DNA from: Pseudanabaena sp. UWO311
GTDB lineage: Bacteria > Cyanobacteriota > Cyanobacteriia > Pseudanabaenales > Pseudanabaenaceae
Assembly: GCF_006937785.1 (NCBI RefSeq)
Contig: NZ_SJEE01000024.1
Coordinates: 1-64,000, forward strand
DNA length: 64,000 nucleotides
Reading direction: 5' to 3'
Shown piece by piece: positions 1-9,359 of this stretch. The notes under the pieces are model-generated. The model was not told the origin of the DNA. It saw only the letters and a program-made list of their open reading frames with translations, and searched no databases. A program made the translations under genes and the position numbers. Positions within the stretch are counted from its first letter, which is position 1. Each line of letters begins with the position of its first letter.

Positions 1-284
1 TTTTTTTAACAAAAAGACGGCGGCATACGATTTTCTCCTTATTCTGGGGGGCTCGGAGTTGTGAATAAGAGACTGGTTTTTCCTTAGGGATTGAAGTACA
101 GAAATAAATGTGAAGTTGCTTCTATCCTTTGTTTTTGTTCCCCAACAGATCAAATAAATAAAGGAAAGAATAATACTAGGGCGTTTTTCTTTTGGCCGAA
201 GAAAAAATGAAAACCGCCATAGCTATCTAATCACTAGGTATGCTTAAAATCTGCTTAAAATCCCTGCCGAAACTTTGAAACATA
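1..284. other. Intergenic stretch at window edge
   Basis: I see no convincing gene here. Around positions 181-226 there is a degenerate copy of a palindromic motif (TTTTTCTTTTGGCCGAAGAAAAA followed by ATGAAAACCGCCATAGC in pieces) that resembles the arm found intact at 31423-31458. The rest is AT-rich non-coding sequence. Confidence 0.4.
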
Positions 285-357
285 AGCTGGGGACGAGACT
301 CGAACTCGTGACCTACTGATTACAAATCAGTTGCTCTACCAACTGAGCTACACCAGC
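285..357 (-). tRNA. tRNA-Thr (anticodon TGT)
   Basis: The reverse strand folds as a complete tRNA beginning GCTGGTGTAGCTCAG, with a 7-nt anticodon loop TTTGTAA (anticodon TGT, threonine), a T-loop TTCGAGT and an unpaired T discriminator. No CCA is encoded, as is common in cyanobacteria. The acceptor stem has one T6-C67 mismatch (GCTGGTG against CCCCAGC); all other stems pair. It stands alone, with no protein gene within 400 bases on either side. Confidence 0.95.
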
Positions 358-439
358 AAATTTAATTCTTTGGTATGCTAGCAGAAATGAGATCGCTTTT
401 GCAACATTTAGCTTAAATATCTAATCAATTCTAATTGTG

Positions 440-489
440 AAACCAATTTTGGGGCATCGCTGGCGGTAGGCTTGCCCCAAAATTGGTTT
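440..489. repeat. 16-bp inverted repeat
   Basis: The arms AAACCAATTTTGGGGC (440-455) and its exact reverse complement (474-489) flank an 18-nt loop. It lies between the tRNA-Thr gene and the J-domain gene. It could be a remnant of the palindromic repeat family seen throughout the window or a terminator; no coding potential overlaps it. Confidence 0.7.
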
Positions 490-515
490 TTACGTCTCAA
501 AGAAACATGCATTTT

Positions 516-573
516 CCCAGTGTAATGGATAGTGGTGCAAGGCTTTGACTCGCACCACTAATCATTCACTGGG
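516..573. repeat. Long imperfect hairpin (23/22-nt arms)
   Basis: The left arm (516-538, CCCAGTG...GTGGTGC) pairs with the right arm (552-573, GCACCAC...CACTGGG) with few mismatches and a 13-nt loop. It is only 27 bases from the preceding inverted repeat and about 240 bases before the J-domain gene. It may be a MITE-like remnant or a structured transcript; nothing in the sequence decides between these. Confidence 0.6.
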
Positions 574-813
574 AAGCGAGTAACTTCTCTGGCTATATCT
601 AGAAATATCTCAAAAAAAGAGTCGGAAATAATTACAGACTTTAATTTTTTTTATTTGTCAAGTGGTTGACGCTGACTGAATATGCCTACAAAATGCTTAA
701 TAGAAAAGTTTTGCTCTGCTTAAAAATAATGTTTCGAGAATCTCGAAATCCTGAAAAATTCAGCATGAAAAACATCCAAAAATTACCGCAAACGTAGATT
801 AATCACTAAGGAC

Positions 814-1527
814 ATGGCTAGGACAAGCGATCGCACCCAACAAGCAAATCACTACAAAACTCTACGAATTAGCTACAACGCCGCTCCTGCCGAGGTCAAA
901 ACCGCCTATCGTGGTCTAGTTAAAGAATTTCATCCCGACTGCAATCATCATCTTGATAATCACGATGATATTGCCTCCATCAACCTTGCTTACGAGGTTC
1001 TTAGTAACCCCCAATCTCGGGCCCATTACGATCGCAGTCTTGGTATTAAACATAATCCTAATGGAGCATCATCTCATCAGGGCTTCAAGCGATCGCCTTC
1101 TAGTCGGGAAATCCACCTCAATGAAGATCAGAAACTTGATCGCTGGTTTAAACAAGTTTACGAACCCATCTCTGAAATGCTCGAAGTAATCCTCGATAGT
1201 CTAGACGAGAAGATCGACGATCTTGCTGCCGATCCTTACGATGATGGATTAATGGAAGATTTTGAAGACTATATTGATGAATGTCGTGGTTCCTATGCCA
1301 AGGCGCAGATTTTCTTTCGTGCATTTCCCAATCCAACTTCTGCTGCTGGGATTGCTAGCTATCTTTATCACTGTCTCAATGCAATCAGTGATGGAATTGA
1401 AGAACTAAATTACTTCACACTAAATTTTGATGATCACCATTTGCACACTGGGCAAGAACTTTGGCGGAGAGCTGATGAGATGCGTTATTGCGCTCAAATG
1501 GCAATGGAAAATTTACAAACAGTATAG
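814..1527 (+). CDS. J-domain (DnaJ-like) protein
   Basis: The N-terminal ~70 residues form a J-domain: NHYKTLRIS, then helix II, the diagnostic HPD tripeptide (EFHPDCN, about residue 41), and the closing segment AYEVLSNPQSRAHYDR. J-domains stimulate the ATPase of DnaK (Hsp70). The remaining ~160 residues are acidic and helical, with no zinc-finger Gly/Phe linker or C-terminal DnaJ domains, so this is a class C (type III) J-protein of cytoplasmic location whose client is unknown. An AAGGA motif lies directly before the ATG. The gene stands alone and ends in a strong palindrome shared with the convergent DUF3370 gene. Confidence 0.85.
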   Translation: MARTSDRTQQANHYKTLRISYNAAPAEVKTAYRGLVKEFHPDCNHHLDNHDDIASINLAYEVLSNPQSRAHYDRSLGIKHNPNGASSHQGFKRSPSSREIHLNEDQKLDRWFKQVYEPISEMLEVILDSLDEKIDDLAADPYDDGLMEDFEDYIDECRGSYAKAQIFFRAFPNPTSAAGIASYLYHCLNAISDGIEELNYFTLNFDDHHLHTGQELWRRADEMRYCAQMAMENLQTV

Positions 1528-1555
1528 GCTTGTTAGTCGGATTGCATCTTCTATA

Positions 1556-1649
1556 GCAATGAAAGGTTTGCTTAGGACATAAAACCTCAAATAAAAGGGG
1601 CGGCGCTTCGCGCCGCCCCTTTTATTTGAGTAAGCAAAATTTTCATTGC
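1556..1649. repeat. Nested palindrome with GCGC-TTC-GCGC core
   Basis: The inner palindrome (1586-1630) has ~21-nt perfect arms built around GGCGCTTCGCGCC. An outer pair, GCAATGAAAGGTTTGCTTA (1556-1574) and TAAGCAAAATTTTCATTGC (1631-1649), pairs with two mismatches. It sits between two convergent genes, so it can terminate transcription from both sides. It belongs to the arm-variable palindrome family described in the findings. Confidence 0.85.
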
Positions 1650-1659
1650 GCAAAGCGCT

Positions 1660-3069
1660 TTATGGTGCAGTCATTACCGTCAAAACCTGTGGGGGGGTGG
1701 CATCCGCAGGATAAAGAAAATCAAATTGGACAACACGGCGATCGCTTGGGGGCATTGTCAAAGTCACTAAAGACTTGCCTCGTTCACCACGCCGCATCAT
1801 TAAATGTACATAACGCGATTGGGCTAAGCCTCTGTCATCGCGAAATCTGACTCTAACTGAACCTCGAAAAAACACATCTTCAGGTAATGGCTCAAAAAAC
1901 TGTAAGCCACCAACAGGTTTATCGTATTTGATGGGATTTTGGAATGAGAGCGTAACAGTTTTCGTTTCGTTAGTGGGATTATGCAGAGGTAATGTCAAGT
2001 TATACTGCACGCCATAATTACCATGAGCAGAATAGGCGGTGTCAGGATAGCGAACTTTCAGCGGGGCAGTTTGGACTTGACCTGTTCCCATTGTACCGTA
2101 CTGCAAAAGGCTCAATCCGTAGGAATAGGATTCGCCAGATTTTGGAATAGCAAGATCATTACTATCCTTATCAGTTAAATTCCCAAACCATTGGGAACCA
2201 AGCTGCACTCCAGCCACCCGACTATATTCAAAGAATCCTTCCGTTCGATCTGGTGGTGTTGGTACAACATCACGTGGTTTGGCTAGTTCTCCAATCTTGA
2301 GAATGTTTTCCCATTCTTCGAGATTGGGAGCACGTTCGGTTCCATCAGCGTTAAGACGAGCATAGAGAGCTAGGGTTGCGACATAAATCTTGCCAGTACT
2401 TCGTAACCGCGATAACCCCGATCGCCCATTTAATGGCGGATCTAATTCTTTTACAGGAATTGGGATATTCATCAACATCCGACTCTGCTTTGGCGGAATC
2501 ACAATTTGAGCAGGAAAAATATTCTGTCGGCGACCACGCAAAATATCGAGCATGGCGCGATCTCCTGGCCCGCGATAGGTTTCGCCATTATTATTGAGGC
2601 TGTAGTTGGGTGCATCGTAGAAGGGCGCATCAGGCTGACTGAGATAGCTGGCTCCCAACAAGGTGTCAATAGTTACAGGTTGATCAGTTGGGTTATAAGC
2701 GATCGCACCAATATACAAAGTCCTCAAATCAACTGGTGGTGGTGCTTTGGAAATATGGTGCGTGAATAAATCGAAGCGACCTTCAAAGGGGAAGTTTAAA
2801 TGTGCCTTGGGATGAGCCATGCCTTCAGGTGGGAAAGCTGACAGCAAAATCCCTTCTGTTTGTACAATTTCAGGACTATTGCTATTAAACATTGGTACAT
2901 CGTCAAGCTTGCCCATCAACGGGCGCATTTCTTGCCGTTCTAAAATGATTTGGCGTTGACTGGCAGATTGAGCAACTTTGCTAGTTAAATTAGGCTCATT
3001 TACCGAGTTAGTTATGGGCAAGACTGGTGTAATAGGAGTCAATAAAGACATTAGAAAAGCTGTCAACAT
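1660..3069 (-). CDS. DUF3370 family secreted protein
   Basis: A 469-residue protein with a hydrophobic N-terminus (MLTAFLMSLLTPITPVLPIT) typical of a signal peptide or anchor. The segment RPLMGKLDDVPMFNSNSPE, then VQTEGILLSAFPPEG and AHLNFPFEGRFDLF, matches what I recall of the cyanobacterial DUF3370 family; its molecular role is unknown. The body is rich in beta-type segments and lacks further membrane spans, so export to the periplasm or outer layers is likely. It is single-gene and convergent with the J-domain gene. I am confident of the gene, moderately so of the family name. Confidence 0.75.
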   Translation of the reverse strand: MLTAFLMSLLTPITPVLPITNSVNEPNLTSKVAQSASQRQIILERQEMRPLMGKLDDVPMFNSNSPEIVQTEGILLSAFPPEGMAHPKAHLNFPFEGRFDLFTHHISKAPPPVDLRTLYIGAIAYNPTDQPVTIDTLLGASYLSQPDAPFYDAPNYSLNNNGETYRGPGDRAMLDILRGRRQNIFPAQIVIPPKQSRMLMNIPIPVKELDPPLNGRSGLSRLRSTGKIYVATLALYARLNADGTERAPNLEEWENILKIGELAKPRDVVPTPPDRTEGFFEYSRVAGVQLGSQWFGNLTDKDSNDLAIPKSGESYSYGLSLLQYGTMGTGQVQTAPLKVRYPDTAYSAHGNYGVQYNLTLPLHNPTNETKTVTLSFQNPIKYDKPVGGLQFFEPLPEDVFFRGSVRVRFRDDRGLAQSRYVHLMMRRGERGKSLVTLTMPPSDRRVVQFDFLYPADATPPQVLTVMTAP

Positions 3070-3163
3070 AGTCTTTTGGCTTTCAAGGTTTGAGGCAAGT
3101 TTATATGATAAATGCGATTACAGCGTTTTGCGCCAAAAAGTAAGGTTGCCCACCATACTGATT

Positions 3164-3727
3164 TCAAATGCTTGCCATTACTTGACTCATTGATAGCGAA
3201 ATGCTGGGGAAAATATTAGAGACTATGAGATCGCCTTCTCTATACTCCTTCTCAATATAACTTCCATTCACCAAACTTAAAACCGAAAAAGTTCCCAGCA
3301 AAAAATCCACAATCCAATATTCAGGAATACCAAACTGAGCATATTCCTCGCGCTTCTCGACAGTATCCACCGAGCGACAAGTTGGACTCACAATCTCAAT
3401 GACTAGCAAACAAGGCTCATGTAAAATATCTGGCTGATTTCCTAAGTTTTTCTTCTGTGTAAGAGTCATCACCAAGACATCAGGACGGCGTGTTCTTTTA
3501 CCATTAAATATTTCAGTACTATTGACACGAACACAGTATGGATGATGAGAGTTATTTATTTCTGATTGCAAAAAGAATGCAAAGAACATCATCAAATCAT
3601 TATGAAATACTGTTGTTGGAGTCATTACGACTAATTCTCCATCGTTAAATTCATAACGCTTGTCAGTACCATCTTCATAGCTGAGATATTCCTCAAATGT
3701 TATTCTTTTCGCAGTAGTGACGGTCAT
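3164..3727 (-). CDS. Uma2 family (DUF820) putative restriction endonuclease
   Basis: 187 residues with the family layout: an N-terminal [23 protein letters not shown] segment (shown in part), the PD-(D/E)XK-type core with RRPDVLVM and LVIEIVSPT, and [15 protein letters not shown] near the C-terminus. Uma2 proteins are numerous in cyanobacterial genomes and have a PD-(D/E)XK nuclease fold; their biological role is not settled. The gene is monocistronic, 94 bases upstream of the DUF3370 gene on the same strand. A second family member lies at 60823-61401. Confidence 0.85.
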   Translation of the reverse strand: MTVTTAKRITFEEYLSYEDGTDKRYEFNDGELVVMTPTTVFHNDLMMFFAFFLQSEINNSHHPYCVRVNSTEIFNGKRTRRPDVLVMTLTQKKNLGNQPDILHEPCLLVIEIVSPTCRSVDTVEKREEYAQFGIPEYWIVDFLLGTFSVLSLVNGSYIEKEYREGDLIVSNIFPSISLSMSQVMASI

Positions 3728-3922
3728 AGATTTCCATCCTTGCTCTTGATTTTTGTGAGTATTAAAGTGATCGCCTTTCTAAATTCTAAATCATATCTAA
3801 TTCCCGAAAATTTGTGTCGTCAAGATCTTTCCAGCCCTTATTAGTACCTGCTATCTCCCATCAAGCGATACAATCGTTTACAAAGTAGGTAACGAATCGC
3901 AAAGTAAAATTCATAGCAATTT

Positions 3923-4795
3923 ATGGCAGTAATCATTGATGGCAAGGCTCTTGCTAAGAAAATGCAAAAGGCGATCGCGGAAGAGGTTTCGCAACTACAA
4001 ACTCAATATGGTCGTCCCCCGGGGTTAGCCGTGCTGATGGTGGGCGACAATCCTGCAAGCGCCGCCTATGTGCGCAATAAAGAAACCGCCTGCCATAAGG
4101 CGGGGATCACCTCCTTTGGAAAACATTTTCCTGCTAGCGTCACTCAAACAGAATTAGAGCAAGTTATTGACGAGCTAAACGCTGATGATCGCGTAGATGG
4201 CATCTTGATCCAGTTACCTTTGCCAGAAAATTTAGATGCGATCGCCCTCTTAAATCGCCTTGATCCTGATAAAGATGCCGATGGTTTGCATCCAAATAAC
4301 CTCGGCAAATTAGCAAGGGGTGAAGTTGGTTTGCGGAGTTGCACACCAGCAGGAGTGATGGAGCTATTAGCTGAATCAAAAATTGATATTGCTGGCAAAA
4401 ACGCCGTTGTGATCGGGCGCAGCATCCTTGTCGGTAAGCCAGTAGCTCTAATGCTGCTCGAAGAAAATGCCACAGTCACGATCGCCCATTCACGCACGAA
4501 AAATCTCGCTGAAATTACCCGCAAAGCTGACATCTTAATTGCAGCGATCGGGAGACCAGAATTTGTGACTGCCGAAATGGTCAAGCCTAACGCTGTAGTA
4601 ATCGATGTCGGTATTAACCGCATCACTGATTACGAAGGCAAATCTCGGCTCGTCGGTGATGTGGACTATGCAAGTGTTAGCGAAGTTGCCTCTCACATTA
4701 CCCCTGTTCCTGGTGGTGTTGGTCCAATGACGGTGACGATGCTCTTGCATAATACGGTTTGGAGCTACAAGGAAAAAGTAAAAAGTAAAAAGTAA
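3923..4795 (+). CDS. folD: Bifunctional methylenetetrahydrofolate dehydrogenase/cyclohydrolase
   Basis: FolD interconverts 5,10-methylene-, methenyl- and 10-formyl-tetrahydrofolate in the cytoplasm, supplying one-carbon units for purines and formyl-Met. The 290 residues match the usual length. Visible signatures are [15 protein letters not shown] (with the catalytic Lys), [10 protein letters not shown], the NADP-binding [13 protein letters not shown], and the C-terminal [15 protein letters not shown]. The next gene, crtE, starts 117 bases downstream in the same direction, and the two plus the PAP2-like gene may be co-transcribed. Confidence 0.97.
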   Translation: MAVIIDGKALAKKMQKAIAEEVSQLQTQYGRPPGLAVLMVGDNPASAAYVRNKETACHKAGITSFGKHFPASVTQTELEQVIDELNADDRVDGILIQLPLPENLDAIALLNRLDPDKDADGLHPNNLGKLARGEVGLRSCTPAGVMELLAESKIDIAGKNAVVIGRSILVGKPVALMLLEENATVTIAHSRTKNLAEITRKADILIAAIGRPEFVTAEMVKPNAVVIDVGINRITDYEGKSRLVGDVDYASVSEVASHITPVPGGVGPMTVTMLLHNTVWSYKEKVKSKK

Positions 4796-4912
4796 AAAGG
4801 CAAAATTTTGGGTAGCGATCGCAAGTCGTTGCATAATATACATTCTGGATACTGACTAAAGTTTTTGCCCTACTCTAGCAATTAGTTATTGTTGAAACCA
4901 TTGAAGCCAGCC

Positions 4913-5824
4913 ATGCCCCAAACATTGACCGAAACAATTGCATTTAATTTAGATAAGTATTTACGCGATCTCAAACCAGAGGTTGAGGCAGCCCTTGATG
5001 CTTCGATTGCAGTTACCTATCCCGAAAAAATTTATGAATCCATGCGCTACTCGCTGATGGCTGGTGGCAAAAGATTACGTCCGATATTATGTCTAGCTGC
5101 TTGTGAATTATTAGGTGGCGATCGCGCCTCAGCAATGCCCACTGCTTGTGCAATGGAGATGGTGCATACAATGTCATTGATCCATGATGATCTCCCAGCG
5201 ATGGACAATGATGATTATCGGCGCGGAAAACTAACTAATCACAAGGTTTATGGCGATGATATTGCGATTTTGGCAGGAGATGCCCTTCTAGCCTACGCCT
5301 TTGAATTTATTGCTGACCAGACGAAGGGCGTACCTGCGGAGCGCATTTTGAAGGCGATCGCCCATCTTGGACATGCAGTTGCAGCGACAGGTTTGGTAGG
5401 GGGGCAAGTTGTCGATTTAGAATGTGAAGGTAAGCCAGATGTGACGGCTGAAACTCTCACATTTATTCATATCCACAAAACAGCTGCCTTGCTAGAGTCT
5501 TGCGTCATCTGTGGCGCTTTACTGGCTGGTGCAAATGATACCGACATTAAGCGTCTATCCACTTATGCTAATAACATAGGTTTAGCTTTTCAAATCATTG
5601 ATGACATCCTAGACATCACAGCAACTTCTGAGCAACTTGGCAAAACCGCAGGCAAAGACCTTGCCGCCCAAAAAGTTACTTATCCAAGCTTGTGGGGTAT
5701 CGAAACCTCGCAGCAAAAAGCTGAGGAATTGGTAGCACAAGCCAAAGCTCAACTTATCAGTTATGGTGATGCAGCTTTTCCACTAATGGCTCTTGCCGAT
5801 TACATCACGGCTCGAAAAAACTAA
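4913..5824 (+). CDS. crtE: Geranylgeranyl diphosphate synthase (polyprenyl synthetase)
   Basis: Condenses isopentenyl diphosphate with allylic diphosphates to make C20 geranylgeranyl diphosphate for carotenoids, the chlorophyll phytyl tail and quinones. Both Asp-rich motifs are visible: [10 protein letters not shown] (first, in the [11 protein letters not shown] context) and IIDDILD (second), along with AGGKRLRP and [11 protein letters not shown] chose ATG at 4913 (MPQTLTE); an in-frame TTG at 4889 would add eight residues but has no better signal. It lies between folD and the PAP2-like membrane gene, a neighbourhood common in cyanobacteria. About 303 residues, normal for the family. Confidence 0.95.
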   Translation: MPQTLTETIAFNLDKYLRDLKPEVEAALDASIAVTYPEKIYESMRYSLMAGGKRLRPILCLAACELLGGDRASAMPTACAMEMVHTMSLIHDDLPAMDNDDYRRGKLTNHKVYGDDIAILAGDALLAYAFEFIADQTKGVPAERILKAIAHLGHAVAATGLVGGQVVDLECEGKPDVTAETLTFIHIHKTAALLESCVICGALLAGANDTDIKRLSTYANNIGLAFQIIDDILDITATSEQLGKTAGKDLAAQKVTYPSLWGIETSQQKAEELVAQAKAQLISYGDAAFPLMALADYITARKN

Positions 5825-5882
5825 GTTCTAACTCTCAATTTTAATTTCCACCCCTTTCTTGCCCCTAATTTTTGCAATTGAT

Positions 5883-6323
5883 ATGAACCTCCATCCTGTT
5901 GGCGAAATCCTCGATAATCAAGTTCTGCTAATTGCTCTATGTTCTAGTCTGACTGCCCAAATACTCAAATTATTTATCGAGTTAGCTCAGTTCCGACAAC
6001 TCAGATTCAAAATCATGTTTGAAACAGGTGGAATGCCGAGCTCTCATTCAGCTTTAGTTTCGGCATTGGCTACAGGTATCGGTCGGACTCAAGGCTGGGA
6101 TACCCCACAATTTGCGATCGCTACAGTCTTCGCTTTTATCGTTATGTACGATGCCGCTGGTATCCGCCGTGCTGCTGGTAAACAGGCAAAGGTTCTCAAT
6201 CAAATCATGGTGGAAGTGTTTGAAGAAGAACATGATCCTCTCAAAGAGTTGTTAGGTCATACCCCCGTCCAAGTTGTGGCTGGATCGATCTTAGGTATTT
6301 TGCTGATGTGGTGGTTCCTATAG
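5883..6323 (+). CDS. Divergent PAP2 (DUF212) family membrane protein
   Basis: A ~146-residue integral membrane protein with the DUF212/YuiD signature: GGMPSSHSALVSALATGIG, then VMYDAAGIRRAAGKQA, and LGHTPVQVVAGSILGIL near the end. The PSSHS and H-T-P elements correspond to the phosphatase motifs of the PAP2/haloperoxidase superfamily, though the substrate is not known. ATG at 5883 is preferred over an upstream TTG at 5859. It is 58 bases after crtE and probably in the same transcript, so a polyprenyl-phosphate substrate is a reasonable inference. Confidence 0.85.
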   Translation: MNLHPVGEILDNQVLLIALCSSLTAQILKLFIELAQFRQLRFKIMFETGGMPSSHSALVSALATGIGRTQGWDTPQFAIATVFAFIVMYDAAGIRRAAGKQAKVLNQIMVEVFEEEHDPLKELLGHTPVQVVAGSILGILLMWWFL

Positions 6324-6393
6324 CCCGATCTAGATAAGAGGTAGCGCAAGGCTCCGCCTCTTAATCTTTTGGGACTGCGATCGCAAATATAGT

Positions 6394-6446
6394 AAAACCA
6401 AAAATAGAGTTGCGGCGCAAAGCGCCGCAACTCTATTTTTGGTTTT
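6394..6446. terminator. Long perfect palindrome with GCGC-AAA-GCGC core
   Basis: Arms of 25 nt (6394-6418 and 6422-6446) pair perfectly around an AAA loop; the core is GGCGCAAAGCGCC and the ends are AAAACCA/TGGTTTT. It is 71 bases past the PAP2-like stop codon and so can end the folD-crtE transcript. It belongs to the arm-variable palindrome family. Confidence 0.8.
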
Positions 6447-6559
6447 CAGAACTTAACTATATTTATTATTATTAAAAAGTATTTGTGCGACAATAAAATC
6501 AAGCTAATTTCTGTTTAACCTTGCAAGGAATCATAGAAAATACTAGGAGCTAACTAGAT

Positions 6560-9271
6560 ATGGGACATACTAATGACAGATCCACAAAAGCTTCATCCTT
6601 AGTAAATCCTACATCTCTAAATTTGCAACCTAGACCATTTGCTGCATTGGAGTCTGACGAGAAAGAAGAGGCGATTTCACGCAAATCAGGATATTCTGAA
6701 AATTTCCTTGAGAAAATAATCAATACGCCAAGGTCAGAATCAGCAACGCCAATCCAACGAAAATCTGGAAATCGATTGAAGGCGATCACTACTGAGAGAA
6801 ATAATGCATCCTTACAAAATCAACCAATTCAAAGGCAAGAAGCGGTAGAAGAAGAGAAAAGTGAAGGCGAACAGGAAGATACAAAAGAGTTCACCATGAA
6901 TCCTGAACCTCCACCAGTTCAGCGCAAGTTTGAGAATCGTTTGAGGGCAAAGAATGCGCAGAGAATGGCGATTCAAGCAAAACTTGCGATCGGTGAGCCA
7001 AATGACAAGTATGAACAGGAGGCTGATGCTACTGCGGCTAGGGTCGTGCAACAAATTAATTCGCCAACTACTTCACAAAGTCAGCCAGTACAGCGAAAGT
7101 TTGAGAATCGTTTGAGGGCAAAGAATGCTCAAAAGATGGCGCTCCAAGCAAAGCTGGCTATTGGGGAGCCAAATGACAAGTATGAACAGGAAGCTGATGC
7201 TACTGCGGCGAGGGTCGTTCAACAAATTAATTCGTCAATTCCTTCTCAAAGCCAGCCAATTCAGCGACAAGAGATGGAAGAAGATGAAGAATTGCAAATG
7301 AAGCCGTTCGTCCAAAGGAGTGAAAACATTGGAGGAGGTGAAGCATCAACGGATTTAGAATCGGCAATTCAAAGTGCGCGGGGTGGTGGTCAGTCACTAG
7401 ATGCAAATCTGCAACAGTCGATGGGACAAGCAATGGGTGCAGACTTTAGCGGAGTAAAGGTACATACAGATTCGCAATCTGATCAATTAAACAAATCCAT
7501 TCAAGCCAAAGCTTTTACGACAGGGCAGGATCTGTTCTTTAGGCAGGGAGCTTATGAGCCAAGTAGTCGAGGCGGGCAGGAATTGATTGCTCATGAGTTG
7601 ACTCATGTCGTGCAGCAAAATGGAGGAGCGGTTCAGCGATCGCCAATAGCTTGTAATCAAAACCAAACTCAGTCATCTAAAAATATTCAACGCTATGTAG
7701 AAGCTGGTGAAATTGCGAAGACCCCTGAGAGTCCAGCTCAAAAAGAAGCATTATTATTGCCAGAAAAGACTCGCATTTCAGAAAGTCGAAATACTATCGT
7801 CATACTAAAAGATGATAACCCATCGGGTAGCGATGAAATGTATGCTGAGAGCAGCTTGATTTCAGGGGCGAATGACAAGCTTGCTTCTGCAGGAAACAGC
7901 GGTTCTGTTGTTAGCTTGACTGGTGGTGCAAAAAAGACGTTTTTTGGTGCAGAGCTATCAAAGGTTGAGCCAAAAAGTGAAGCCAGAAAAGGCTTCACGG
8001 ATATGAACGAAGCGAACAATCCAGTCAACAGTGAGAAGTATGACGAAAGCACTCAGGATATGGTCAGTCCACTAGAAAAAATCAGTAACCAAGTAACTTC
8101 TAATCAGACTTTGTCTAGACCTAGTTCACCACAAGAAGTACAAGCAGTTTTAGTCTTTACAACAAATGAACTTAATTCAAAAATTAAGGAAACGGGCGAA
8201 GATGGAACAGTTGAATTATCCGAAAAAGAAGCCGACGAAATAAACAAGAAAATTGTAGCCCGCATCACTCAAATCAAGCAGATGCGCGGTCAAGGTGGTG
8301 ATGCAAAACTTGTTCTTTATAAAGAATGCATCAAAGCTGCACATGCAATTATGGGTGTCCGTGAATTAGGGCAAGATAGTGCAGTTTATAATGAGGAAGA
8401 TGAAAGTCAGCTAACAAAAGCCGAAGATCGCGGAGCTGGCGGACTCAAGTCGCTAACAAAAGCATTGCAGGAGCTTGTGCAAGATAAGTTTGGTGAAGAA
8501 TATTTTGGATACCTAAGTAAGCCTGAGACTGAATTAGGAGAAGAAGAGAAAAAGAAGCTTATTGCAACGGAAAGAGAACTTGGATTCAATCGAGGCGCAA
8601 ACCCAGAAATTGGAGAAGCTTATGCTACAGTCTCTAATGAGTGGGAAGACAACTTCCAAAAATTTGAAGATGCGGGTGGTACTTGGAATCAGCACTGGGC
8701 AGCGGTTGTCATGAAAGACGGTGGTGACAATGTTACTCTTGAGAACGCCGCTGATAATCCAGTTAATATGGACAGAGCTTGGTGGTTTCAAATGTATGGT
8801 ACTGAAAAAGATGGTCAAACATTTCATGAACAGTCAATGGCTTCTAAATGGTTCGGCAATATGGCAACCACACTACAAATTCGTCCTGAGAAGGATATTG
8901 TTTTAGGAGGTGGCTCCAATTTAAAGACTTTCGATTCTAATGTTGAAAATGTTAAGGCGTTTAAAGATAAAACAATCAAGGAAATTGCAAAAGAAAAAGA
9001 TAATTATTCTTACCTCGATTTCGACTTGCAAGATATTGCCATATATGAAGTTCTACAACGTGGATTAGCTTATGCTTTATATCACGTCAGGCATAACAAA
9101 AAAGGAAGAAAGACTCGTGTGAATGGTTGGATTGATGCTCTAGAAAAATTTATCAAGACAAAAGGCGTTGATTTACCTGACTCCAATAACGAGTTAACAG
9201 GTAAGCAGTTTAACGTAAAAATGGCTGTTCATATATTAGTGGAAATGAAAAAAGTTAATGTGTTTAGTTGA
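6560..9271 (+). CDS. DUF4157 (eCIS-core) domain protein, putative injection-system-associated effector
   Basis: A 903-residue cytoplasmic-type protein without signal peptide. Residues ~120-235 hold two near-identical 57-residue repeats, each with the preamble motif KLAIGEPNDKYEQEADATAA that precedes DUF4157 domains. Residues ~285-360 are the DUF4157 domain, ending in the metallopeptidase-like HELTH motif (345-349, AHELTHVVQQNGG). PF13699 is named eCIS_core because it marks proteins encoded with extracellular contractile injection systems. The C-terminal ~540 residues are soluble, charged and unrecognised, and are the likely payload part. A GGAG-like site precedes the ATG at about 10 bases. 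The eCIS-type AAA+ ATPase 4.5 kb downstream supports the assignment. Function as a toxin is inference. Confidence 0.8.
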   Translation: MGHTNDRSTKASSLVNPTSLNLQPRPFAALESDEKEEAISRKSGYSENFLEKIINTPRSESATPIQRKSGNRLKAITTERNNASLQNQPIQRQEAVEEEKSEGEQEDTKEFTMNPEPPPVQRKFENRLRAKNAQRMAIQAKLAIGEPNDKYEQEADATAARVVQQINSPTTSQSQPVQRKFENRLRAKNAQKMALQAKLAIGEPNDKYEQEADATAARVVQQINSSIPSQSQPIQRQEMEEDEELQMKPFVQRSENIGGGEASTDLESAIQSARGGGQSLDANLQQSMGQAMGADFSGVKVHTDSQSDQLNKSIQAKAFTTGQDLFFRQGAYEPSSRGGQELIAHELTHVVQQNGGAVQRSPIACNQNQTQSSKNIQRYVEAGEIAKTPESPAQKEALLLPEKTRISESRNTIVILKDDNPSGSDEMYAESSLISGANDKLASAGNSGSVVSLTGGAKKTFFGAELSKVEPKSEARKGFTDMNEANNPVNSEKYDESTQDMVSPLEKISNQVTSNQTLSRPSSPQEVQAVLVFTTNELNSKIKETGEDGTVELSEKEADEINKKIVARITQIKQMRGQGGDAKLVLYKECIKAAHAIMGVRELGQDSAVYNEEDESQLTKAEDRGAGGLKSLTKALQELVQDKFGEEYFGYLSKPETELGEEEKKKLIATERELGFNRGANPEIGEAYATVSNEWEDNFQKFEDAGGTWNQHWAAVVMKDGGDNVTLENAADNPVNMDRAWWFQMYGTEKDGQTFHEQSMASKWFGNMATTLQIRPEKDIVLGGGSNLKTFDSNVENVKAFKDKTIKEIAKEKDNYSYLDFDLQDIAIYEVLQRGLAYALYHVRHNKKGRKTRVNGWIDALEKFIKTKGVDLPDSNNELTGKQFNVKMAVHILVEMKKVNVFS
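6920..7261 (+). repeat. Two tandem 171-bp (57-codon) repeats inside the DUF4157 gene
   Basis: Copy 1 (6920-7090) and copy 2 (7091-7261) begin with CAGCGCAAG/CAGCGAAAG and encode QRKFENRLRAKNAQ followed by the IGEPNDKYEQEAD segment. A third partial start, QRQEMEEDE, follows at 7262, and a decayed earlier unit lies near 6757. The copies differ mainly at silent positions, showing a fairly recent in-frame duplication. Confidence 0.9.
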
Positions 9272-9359
9272 ATCTTCATATGAGAGGATTGAACTTATCT
9301 TGGTTAAAATGATTCTTGAATAGTCAGTCTTATTACTAACAACTCATTTAGGATTGCCG

